Origin: Bacillota bacterium
Lineage (GTDB): Bacteria > Bacillota > Clostridia > Lachnospirales > Lachnospiraceae
Assembly: GCA_023428885.1 (NCBI GenBank)
Contig: JAEYWQ010000164.1
Span: forward strand, 1-17,657
DNA length: 17,657 nt
Reading direction: 5' to 3'
The position numbers were made by a program, and so were the translations under genes. Each line of letters starts with the position of its first letter. Position 1 is the first letter of the stretch. This document shows positions 7,215 through 13,779 of the stretch, piece by piece. The notes under the pieces are model-generated. The model was given only the letters and a program-made list of their open reading frames with translations, had not been told where the DNA came from and did no database searches.

Positions 7215-8513
7215 TTATTGTTGTAGAATTGTTGCATTACACTGATCTAATTCAGCTTGAATGTCTGCTCCATCCCAGATGTTGGCAGATGCTGCATTCA
7301 TAGCTTCCCAGTAAGCATTCATCTGAGGAATTGATGGCATAGGGAATGCAAAATCTAATTGATTTAAGAAACCTTCAATGTATGGACTATCTACTGCCAC
7401 GTTAATACTTGGAAGGGAACCAGTAATATCAAAACGTAATAACTGCATTTCTTCAGATAATAAGAAATCTGCAAATAATGCTGCTTCTGTTGGGTAATCA
7501 GAATAAGCTGATACAAACATAGCTCTTGTTCCTGAGAAGGAAGCTACTGGATCTGTATTGCCTGGAAGACTTGGAAGTGCCGCTACGCCAAAGTCTAGCC
7601 CATTGGCTTCAAAAGTAGCTACGTTCCAAAGACCTGTAATAAATAATGCTGCATTACCAGAGCCAAAGATACCATCACAGATAGAAGTTGTTAAGTCAGC
7701 AGCCGGAACATCCAGTACGTCTCTAAGACCTGCAAAGAACTTCATACCCTCTACAGATGCTGGAGAGTTAATGTTTGTGTTTGTAGTATCATTACCATTT
7801 GGTCCAAATAATCGGTTGTTATTGCTTGTAGTAAAGATGATAGAATAGTATGCATTACCAACATCCATGATAAATCCATACTTATCCTTATTCTTAGAGT
7901 TGAAGTCTGCTGAGAATGCCTTTAAATCATCCCAAGTCTTTGGAATTTGATCCTCAGAGATTAATGCTTTGTTATAAAATAAAGCATAAGTCTCAGCTGA
8001 TACAGGGTATCCATACATTGTACCATCATAAGTTAATGCTGTAGCACATGCACCAAGTACAGTACTTGTAACATCATCAGGATTCAAAGTAGGAAGTACA
8101 TGACCACCAGTAACTAACTCACCTAATTTATCATGAGGTGCTGCAAATAAATCTGGTCCAACTCCAGCAGGTCCATCCAGCGCGATCTGTGTTGTGGAAT
8201 CACCGAGTTCAACATTAATAAATTCAATCTTTATATTAGGATATGCTTCTGTAAACTTTGCACCAGCCTGCTTAATAAACTCATCTGGTCCACCTGTAGA
8301 TTCCCAAACTTTAAGGGTAATCTCTTCACTAGTAACATCAGGTACAGCAGTTGGTACTGTAGAATCTTTCGTATCTGCAGCCTTTGTAGCTTCCGCAGTT
8401 TTATTTGGCTCTGTAGTACCTGAACCTTTATTCTCTTCTTTCTTACCACAAGCAGCGAGCATACTAACTGCCAAAATCACTGTCATTGATAATGCAAACA
8501 ATTTCTTTCTCAT
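7215..8513 (-). CDS. Sugar ABC transporter solute-binding lipoprotein (MalE/GanS type)
   Basis: This is the extracytoplasmic receptor of the importer, tethered to the outer face of the membrane by lipid. The protein has 432 residues. The signal peptide MRKKLFALSMTVILAVSMLAAC has a lipobox LAAC with the lipidated Cys at 22. A Lys/Thr/Ala-rich flexible linker follows (about 23-60). Then comes a family-1 binding-protein fold, beginning EEITLKVWESTGG and including DGTMYGYPVSAETYALFYNK, typical of maltose-type receptors. The start at ATG 8513 is set by AGGAGG at 8521-8526, 7 bases upstream; an in-frame ATG at 8546 lies before that site and is not used. Translation ends in tandem TAA TAG. The gene is placed between the lacI-type gene and the permease genes, as in gan operons. 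The ligand is predicted to be beta-1,4-galacto-oligosaccharides from the enzyme neighbours, and is not shown by the sequence itself. Confidence 0.93.
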   Translation of the reverse strand: MRKKLFALSMTVILAVSMLAACGKKEENKGSGTTEPNKTAEATKAADTKDSTVPTAVPDVTSEEITLKVWESTGGPDEFIKQAGAKFTEAYPNIKIEFINVELGDSTTQIALDGPAGVGPDLFAAPHDKLGELVTGGHVLPTLNPDDVTSTVLGACATALTYDGTMYGYPVSAETYALFYNKALISEDQIPKTWDDLKAFSADFNSKNKDKYGFIMDVGNAYYSIIFTTSNNNRLFGPNGNDTTNTNINSPASVEGMKFFAGLRDVLDVPAADLTTSICDGIFGSGNAALFITGLWNVATFEANGLDFGVAALPSLPGNTDPVASFSGTRAMFVSAYSDYPTEAALFADFLLSEEMQLLRFDITGSLPSINVAVDSPYIEGFLNQLDFAFPMPSIPQMNAYWEAMNAASANIWDGADIQAELDQCNATILQQ

Positions 8514-8520
8514 TCTTGCT

Positions 8521-8526
8521 CCTCCT
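8521..8526 (-). promoter_or_regulatory. Ribosome binding site of the binding-protein gene
   Basis: AGGAGG lies 7 bases before ATG 8513 and decides the start. Upstream, AGCGG and CCGCT (minus strand, around 8534-8551) could form a small 5-bp hairpin with an 8-base loop. I saw no promoter with good -35 and -10 boxes between here and the lacI-type stop at 8652. Confidence 0.75.
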
Positions 8527-8530
8527 TCAT

Positions 8531-8542
8531 TCAAGCGGTTCT
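8531..8542. promoter_or_regulatory. Possible third LacI-family operator half-match before the binding-protein gene
   Basis: TCAAGCGGTTCT shares the 9-base core CAAGCGGTT with the reverse complement of the operator at 9729-9740 (GCAAGCGGTTGC). It matches 9 of 12 positions and keeps the central CG expected for LacI-family sites. The outer arms are not symmetrical, so binding would be weaker. It sits 4 bases upstream of the AGGAGG at 8521-8526. Confidence 0.35.
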
Positions 8543-8594
8543 CCATCCGCTAAGATAACATAAGATAACTAAAATACATGAATCCATGACTTTC

Positions 8595-8643
8595 ATCTAT
8601 ACCCAATCTTTTTTGCCTGGGCCCGTGCAAAAAAGACATAGAT
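8595..8643. repeat. Large palindrome between the lacI-type and binding-protein genes
   Basis: Arms TCTTTTTTGC (8607-8616) and GCAAAAAAGA (8627-8636) are perfectly complementary around a centre containing GGGCCC. Outer arms ATCTAT (8595-8600) and ATAGAT (8638-8643) extend the symmetry. The T-run is in the first arm and the A-run in the second on both strands, the reverse of a bidirectional terminator, so it is not a standard terminator either way. It could be an mRNA stability or processing hairpin, or a protein-binding palindrome. Confidence 0.65.
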
Positions 8644-8651
8644 ACCTTTGC

Positions 8652-9710
8652 TTATAACCTTCCTCCAGTGGAACGCTTTAACAATATTTCATAGTTAACT
8701 AGAGTTTTTTGTGGAATTTCTTTGTGTAACAATAATTCAATTAATCGCTTGCCTGCCATACTGCCTAACTCTTTTACATTAATATTAAGGGCAGTGATTG
8801 GTGGGTTATGGCTCTCTAGAAAGGTAGAGTTATAAAAAGATGCTACCTTAACATCTTGTGGAACGGAATATCTCATCTGATCCAATCTTGCTAATACTCT
8901 GCTGCAAATCAAATCATCAGTACATATAATACAGTCTACCCTTCGTTGCATAATCATATCAACTGCATGATCAACAAAGGGCTTTGTCATAGCATCCAAA
9001 AAGGTAAGCCTCACATTCTCATTGATTTGGTGCATTTCCAAGGCTTTCTTATATCCAAAATATCGATTTCTATTTACAATATGTTCTTGATTCCCCCCAA
9101 TAAATGCAAAGTGGGAGCAACCTGATCGTATCAATACTGAGGTTAATTCTTCACAGCCAGCCAAATGATTGGAATCCACCTGAATTACACTGTCATCTTG
9201 ACAAGATCCCACCATTACAAATGGGACCTCCATTTGTTTTAAGTAGCTTGCAGCATTATCATGTATGATTGAACGTGTCAGAATCACGCCATCAACCTTA
9301 TGATTATCAATCAAACGCCTTAATAGTGAAATATTATCTTCTGTCACGGTGGTAACGACCACATCGTAATCCATGCTTGATGCGGTTTCACAAACACCAA
9401 GTAAGCAGCTTTGAAAGAATGGAATCTCAGTTAAATTCGAGTCGGCTGGGAGTACAACCCCAAGATTATAAGTCTTGCTATTAGCCAACCCTTTGGCTAA
9501 TAAATTGGGACGATAATTTAGCTCACTACATAGATTAAAAACTTTTTGCTTTGTTTCATAACTAATACGTCCCTTGCCTGATATCGCTCTAGAAACAGTG
9601 GTTATGGATAGATTGAGCTGCTTTGCAATATCCTTGATGGTAACAACTCTTTTTTCATCCTGTCTTAACTCCTCTTGTTGACTCTCACTCGGTACATATT
9701 GTTCCTCCAC
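8652..9710 (-). CDS. LacI/GalR-family transcriptional regulator, likely repressor of the galactan operon
   Basis: This is a DNA-binding regulator of 352 residues with standard LacI architecture. The helix-turn-helix is at about 24-43 (TIKDIAKQLNLSITTVSRAI). The hinge helix is at about 69-80 (NLLAKGLANSKT) and carries the leucine that intercalates at the operator centre in this family. A periplasmic-binding-protein-like effector domain follows, from YNLGVVLPADSN to the C-terminus. GTG 9710 is chosen as start because AGGAGG (9719-9724) lies 8 bases upstream. The earlier in-frame GTG at 9719 overlaps that site. It is the first gene of the operon, 138 bases ahead of the binding-protein gene, and has palindromes in its own promoter, so it probably represses itself and the operon. 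It occupies the role GanR plays in B. subtilis. The inducer is probably galactose or a galacto-oligosaccharide, by inference. Confidence 0.92.
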   Translation of the reverse strand: MEEQYVPSESQQEELRQDEKRVVTIKDIAKQLNLSITTVSRAISGKGRISYETKQKVFNLCSELNYRPNLLAKGLANSKTYNLGVVLPADSNLTEIPFFQSCLLGVCETASSMDYDVVVTTVTEDNISLLRRLIDNHKVDGVILTRSIIHDNAASYLKQMEVPFVMVGSCQDDSVIQVDSNHLAGCEELTSVLIRSGCSHFAFIGGNQEHIVNRNRYFGYKKALEMHQINENVRLTFLDAMTKPFVDHAVDMIMQRRVDCIICTDDLICSRVLARLDQMRYSVPQDVKVASFYNSTFLESHNPPITALNINVKELGSMAGKRLIELLLHKEIPQKTLVNYEILLKRSTGGRL

Positions 9711-9718
9711 AACTCTCA

Positions 9719-9724
9719 CCTCCT
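9719..9724 (-). promoter_or_regulatory. Ribosome binding site that fixes a GTG start for the lacI-type gene
   Basis: AGGAGG is 8 bases before GTG 9710. The first in-frame GTG (9719) overlaps the last base of this site and could not be selected by it. The predicted operator at 9727-9742 begins only 2 bases upstream. Confidence 0.75.
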
Positions 9725-9726
9725 AT

Positions 9727-9742
9727 GCGCAACCGCTTGCTC
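9727..9742. promoter_or_regulatory. LacI-family operator O2 over the predicted transcription start
   Basis: GCGCAA-CCGC-TTGCTC has 6-base arms with one mismatch and a central CG. Its inner 12 bases GCAACCGCTTGC are typical of LacI-family sites. It begins right after the -10 box of the predicted promoter, at about +1 to +18, where a bound repressor would block initiation. It has the same arm sequence and spacing as the site at 9831-9848. Confidence 0.65.
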
Positions 9743-9750
9743 TTTAGCTA

Positions 9751-9779
9751 AGATTATCATCAAATGAAATTATTGTCAA
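9751..9779 (-). promoter_or_regulatory. Predicted sigma-A promoter of the lacI-led operon
   Basis: A perfect -35 TTGACA (9774-9779) is followed after 17 bases by -10 TAATCT (9751-9756) on the minus strand. Transcription would start near 9744, about 34 bases before the GTG start at 9710. It may drive all six genes, since no good promoter was found before the binding-protein gene. Confidence 0.7.
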
Positions 9780-9830
9780 TTAACACATTTCGTATAAATT
9801 TCAGTAAATAATTGTGCATATTATATAGCA

Positions 9831-9848
9831 AGCGCAACTATTTGCGCT
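9831..9848. promoter_or_regulatory. LacI-family operator O1, upstream palindrome
   Basis: AGCGCAA (9831-9837) and TTGCGCT (9842-9848) are perfect 7-base inverted arms around CTAT. It is 104 bases upstream of O2 (start to start), close to ten helical turns, which would allow looping by a tetrameric repressor. A lone half-site TTGCGC is at 9855-9860. A minus-strand TATAAT (9820-9825) lies beside it but has no good -35, so a second promoter there is only a possibility. Confidence 0.65.
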
Positions 9849-9928
9849 GATAATTTGCGCATATTGTCGATATAGTTAGAACAAGCGGAAGAAATACGGG
9901 GCTTTTATCTGCTCACTTTACTTTAACG

Positions 9929-9965
9929 AAAAAAAGTTGTGCTAATCCAGAGAATTAGCACAACT
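9929..9965 (-). terminator. Intrinsic terminator of the rpoBC operon
   Basis: A perfect 12-bp stem has arms AGTTGTGCTAAT (9935-9946) and ATTAGCACAACT (9954-9965) with a 7-base loop. On the minus strand it runs into seven T (9935-9929). It lies 59 bases after the rpoC stop. In the rest of the 314-base gap (9711-10024), apart from this terminator and the lacI-type promoter, operators and ribosome binding site, I see nothing. Confidence 0.95.
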
Positions 9966-10024
9966 CACTTTTGTTATTCTATTATGATACAACTTAGCAC
10001 ACAATTATTACATCGTGTTACTTC

Positions 10025-13000
10025 TTACTCTTCATCCAAAAAATCTTCTTCAGAAAAATCAATGGTATCATTATCTAAGAACTCTTCCGATTCATCAAAC
10101 ATATCCTCAGCGAAATCCTCCTGGGATTTGCCAAAATTACCAGAGAAGTTACCTTCATAGCTTCCACCTTCAAAATCATCAGAAAACATAATTTCCTGAT
10201 CATTATCAGTATCAAGCTTAACGCTACGATATTGCTTCATACCAGTACCAGCTGGGATTAACTTACCAATAATAACGTTCTCTTTCAAACCAATCAATGG
10301 ATCAATCTTTCCTTTGATCGCTGCCTCAGTAAGTACTTTCGTAGTTTCCTGGAAGGATGCTGCTGACAAGAAGGAATTGGTTGCTAAGGATGCCTTGGTA
10401 ATACCAAGCATAACCTGCTTTCCATCTGCTGGCTCTAAGCCTTTTGCGATGAGTTCTTCGTTTACATCATTATAATCCAAGATATCAATCATCGCTCCAG
10501 GTAGGAATTCTGCATCACCATTAGTTTCGATACGAACCTTCTTAAGCATCTGACGAACGATAACTTCAACGTGCTTATCATTGATTTCTACACCCTGTAG
10601 GCGGTATACTCTTTGAACTTCTTGAATCATATAATCCTGAACCGCACGAACACCTTTAATCTTTAAGATATCATGTGGATTAACAGAACCTTCTGTTAAT
10701 TCATCACCAGCTTCGATCACTTGATTATCTATAACTTTGATTCTAGAACCATAAGGAATTAAATATGCCTTAGACTCAAGGGTCTCATTGGTTTGACGTG
10801 TAATAATAACTTCACGTTTCTTCTTTGTATCTTTTATTGTAACAGTTCCACCGAATTCTGCGATAATTGCAAGTCCTTTAGGCTTTCTAGCCTCAAATAA
10901 TTCTTCGACACGAGGAAGACCCTGAGTAATATCATCACCCGCAACACCACCAGTATGGAATGTACGCATTGTTAACTGTGTACCTGGTTCACCAATGGAC
11001 TGAGCTGCGATAATACCAACAGCTTCGCCAACCTGAACTGCTTCGCCAGTTGACATATTTGCACCATAACACTTCGCACAAACACCAATATGGGATTTGC
11101 AGCTCAATACGGTACGAATTTTGATTGTAGCATCTAAGCCACGATCTTGGAATTCTTTTGTAGCAACAATCTTAGCTGCACGTTTTGGAGTGATCATGTG
11201 ATTTTTCTTCACAATAACTTCTCCATTATCATCATAGATAGTTTCACATACATAACGTCCTGTAATTCTATCTTCTAAACTTTCAATGATTTCTTTGCCA
11301 TCGGTGAATGCCTTGATTACCATTCCTGGAATCTCTGCAGCACCTTCACAACAGTCAACTTCACGGATAATCAGATCCTGAGAAACGTCTACAAGACGAC
11401 GAGTTAAGTAACCTGAATCGGCTGTACGTAACGCTGTATCGGAAAGTCCTTTACGAGCACCATGTGCAGAGATGAAGTACTCAAGTACGTCAAGACCTTC
11501 ACGGAAGTTCGCTTTGATTGGTAATTCGATAGTCTTACCTGATGTATCTGCCATAAGTCCACGCATACCAGCTAACTGCTTGATCTGCTTATCAGAACCA
11601 CGGGCACCAGAGTCGGCCATCATAAAGATATTATTGTATTTATCAAGACCACCAAGAAGAGCTTTTGTGATTTCATCATCGGCTTCCTTCCAAGTCTCAA
11701 TAACTGCTTTGTAACGTTCTTCTTCTGTCATAAGACCACGTCTGTGGTTCTTAGCAATTTCTTCTACGGTTTTCTCTGCTTGGGCTAAGATCGTCTTCTT
11801 CTCTTCTGGTACTGTCATATCAGAAATAGAAACTGTCATAGCTGCACGAGTAGAGAATTTATATCCTAAAGATTTGATTGCATCAAGTGTCTCAGCGGTC
11901 TGTGTTGCACCAAGAGTATTGATACACTTCTCAAGAATCTTCTTTAACTGTTTCTTACCTGTATGGAAATCAACTTCAAGTTTTAAGAAGTTCTCAGGCT
12001 TACTACGATCTACAAATCCAAGATCCTGGCTGATAATCTCATTAAAGATGAAACGTCCAACAGTTGATTCAATAATTCTTGATTCTACTACACCCTCACT
12101 GTTCTTACCAAAGCGACGAACTTTAATCAAAGCATGAAGAGAGATTGCACCATTCTCATATGCTAAGATTGCTTCATTAACGCTCTTAAAGTACTTACCT
12201 TCACCAAGATCACCAGGCTTTTGTAATGTAAGATAGTAGATACCAAGGACCATATCCTGAGATGGAACTGCAACAGGAGCACCATCGGATGGTTTTAACA
12301 AGTTATTTGGTGATAATAAAAGGAAACGACACTCTGCCTGTGCTTCTACGCTAAGTGGTAAATGCACTGCCATCTGGTCACCATCGAAGTCGGCGTTAAA
12401 CGCAGTACATACCAATGGATGAAGCTTAATCGCTTTACCTTCTACTAAGACAGGCTCAAATGCCTGAATACCAAGTCTATGAAGAGTTGGTGCACGGTTT
12501 AACATAACTGGATGTTCACGAATAACTTCTTCTAAGATATCCCAAACCTCAGTCTGTAAACGTTCTACCATCTTCTTTGCTGACTTAATGTTGTGTGCAG
12601 TTCCCTTAGCAACTAATTCCTTCATAACGAATGGTTTGAATAACTCAATTGCCATTTCCTTAGGAAGACCACACTGATAAATCTTAAGTTCAGGACCAAC
12701 TACGATAACGGAACGACCAGAATAGTCAACACGTTTACCAAGTAAGTTCTGTCTAAAACGTCCCTGTTTACCTTTTAACATATCAGATAAAGATTTTAAA
12801 GGACGGTTACCAGGTCCAGTAACAGGACGGCCACGACGACCATTATCGATTAAAGCGTCAACTGCTTCCTGTAACATTCTCTTCTCATTACGAACGATGA
12901 TATCAGGAGCTCCTAACTCTAATAATCTCTTTAAACGGTTGTTACGGTTGATAATTCTACGATATAAGTCGTTCATATCGGAAGTAGCAAAACGTCCACC

Positions 13001-13759
13001 GTCTAGCTGAACCATAGGACGTAAGTCTGGAGGAATAACAGGAACAACTGTCATAATCATCCACTCTGGCTTATTGCCAGACTCACGGAAGGCTTCCACT
13101 ACTTCAAGTCTCTTGATAATTCTAGCTCTCTTTTGACCAGTAGATTCTTTTAAGCCCTTCTTTAATTCCTTGGATTCTTTCTCTAAGTTAATCGCTTGTA
13201 ATAATTCCATAATAGCTTCTGCACCCATACCTACGCGGAATGCATCACCATACTTATCATAAGCTTCTCTAAACTCTTTTTCATTCAACACCTGCTTGTA
13301 TTGAAGGTCTGTTTTACCTTTATCAAGCACGATATAGGATGCGAAATAGAGTACTTTTTCTAAAGTTCTAGGAGAAAGGTCTAAAATTAGACCCATTCTA
13401 CTAGGAATTCCTTTAAAATACCAGATATGAGATACTGGAGCCGCTAATTCAATGTGACCCATACGTTCACGACGAACACTTGCCTTAGTAACTTCAACTC
13501 CACATCTATCACAAACTACGCCTTTATAACGAATCTTTTTGTACTTTCCACAATGACATTCCCAGTCTTTGTTTGGTCCAAAGATTTTCTCGCAAAATAA
13601 ACCATCTTTTTCAGGTTTGAGCGTTCTATAATTGATTGTTTCAGGTTTTCTAACTTCGCCTCTTGACCATTCTCTGATCTTTTCAGGTGAAGCCAAACCA
13701 ATCTTAATTGCATCATAAGTTATTTCTTTGACGCTTTCATTCATCATCTCTGTTGGCAT
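10025..13759 (-). CDS. rpoC: DNA-directed RNA polymerase subunit beta'
   Basis: This is the largest catalytic subunit of RNA polymerase, 1244 residues. The N-terminal zinc ribbon uses C68, C70, C83 and C86. The catalytic magnesium motif NADFDGD is at 455-461 (Asp 457, 459, 461). The bridge helix includes GARGSDKQIKQLAG (about 718-731). The second zinc site uses C803 or C804 with C887, C894 and C897. The trigger loop is at about 912-940 (AAQSIGEPGTQLTMRTFHTGG), with the catalytic-loop His at 935. All key residues are present. Compared with B. subtilis RpoC (1199 residues) it has an extra C-terminal tail after about 1185, in which 25 of the last 64 residues are Asp or Glu, mixed with Phe. It starts 20 bases after rpoB ends, with a GGGAG ribosome binding site before ATG 13759. 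It is followed by an intrinsic terminator. Confidence 0.98.
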   Translation of the reverse strand: MPTEMMNESVKEITYDAIKIGLASPEKIREWSRGEVRKPETINYRTLKPEKDGLFCEKIFGPNKDWECHCGKYKKIRYKGVVCDRCGVEVTKASVRRERMGHIELAAPVSHIWYFKGIPSRMGLILDLSPRTLEKVLYFASYIVLDKGKTDLQYKQVLNEKEFREAYDKYGDAFRVGMGAEAIMELLQAINLEKESKELKKGLKESTGQKRARIIKRLEVVEAFRESGNKPEWMIMTVVPVIPPDLRPMVQLDGGRFATSDMNDLYRRIINRNNRLKRLLELGAPDIIVRNEKRMLQEAVDALIDNGRRGRPVTGPGNRPLKSLSDMLKGKQGRFRQNLLGKRVDYSGRSVIVVGPELKIYQCGLPKEMAIELFKPFVMKELVAKGTAHNIKSAKKMVERLQTEVWDILEEVIREHPVMLNRAPTLHRLGIQAFEPVLVEGKAIKLHPLVCTAFNADFDGDQMAVHLPLSVEAQAECRFLLLSPNNLLKPSDGAPVAVPSQDMVLGIYYLTLQKPGDLGEGKYFKSVNEAILAYENGAISLHALIKVRRFGKNSEGVVESRIIESTVGRFIFNEIISQDLGFVDRSKPENFLKLEVDFHTGKKQLKKILEKCINTLGATQTAETLDAIKSLGYKFSTRAAMTVSISDMTVPEEKKTILAQAEKTVEEIAKNHRRGLMTEEERYKAVIETWKEADDEITKALLGGLDKYNNIFMMADSGARGSDKQIKQLAGMRGLMADTSGKTIELPIKANFREGLDVLEYFISAHGARKGLSDTALRTADSGYLTRRLVDVSQDLIIREVDCCEGAAEIPGMVIKAFTDGKEIIESLEDRITGRYVCETIYDDNGEVIVKKNHMITPKRAAKIVATKEFQDRGLDATIKIRTVLSCKSHIGVCAKCYGANMSTGEAVQVGEAVGIIAAQSIGEPGTQLTMRTFHTGGVAGDDITQGLPRVEELFEARKPKGLAIIAEFGGTVTIKDTKKKREVIITRQTNETLESKAYLIPYGSRIKVIDNQVIEAGDELTEGSVNPHDILKIKGVRAVQDYMIQEVQRVYRLQGVEINDKHVEVIVRQMLKKVRIETNGDAEFLPGAMIDILDYNDVNEELIAKGLEPADGKQVMLGITKASLATNSFLSAASFQETTKVLTEAAIKGKIDPLIGLKENVIIGKLIPAGTGMKQYRSVKLDTDNDQEIMFSDDFEGGSYEGNFSGNFGKSQEDFAEDMFDESEEFLDNDTIDFSEEDFLDEE

Positions 13760-13779
13760 ATACCTGGCTCTCCCTTCAA

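Noticed and set aside
8514..8546. Extension of the binding lipoprotein to the in-frame ATG 8546
   Set aside because: It would place 11 residues before a typical lipoprotein signal peptide and would start upstream of the AGGAGG at 8521-8526.
8607..8636. Bidirectional intrinsic terminator after the lacI-type gene
   Set aside because: The T-run is in the 5' arm and the A-run in the 3' arm on both strands, so no U-run follows the stem.
9720..9930. CcpA catabolite-repression (cre) site in the operon promoter
   Set aside because: I looked for the TGNAANCGNWNNCA-type pattern on both strands and saw no good match; the palindromes present fit the local LacI-type regulator better.
9939..10160. Short plus-strand open reading frame at the end of rpoC
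   Set aside because: It reads through the rpoC terminator and the antisense of the acidic tail; serine-rich composition is what the complement of GAA/GAT codons gives.
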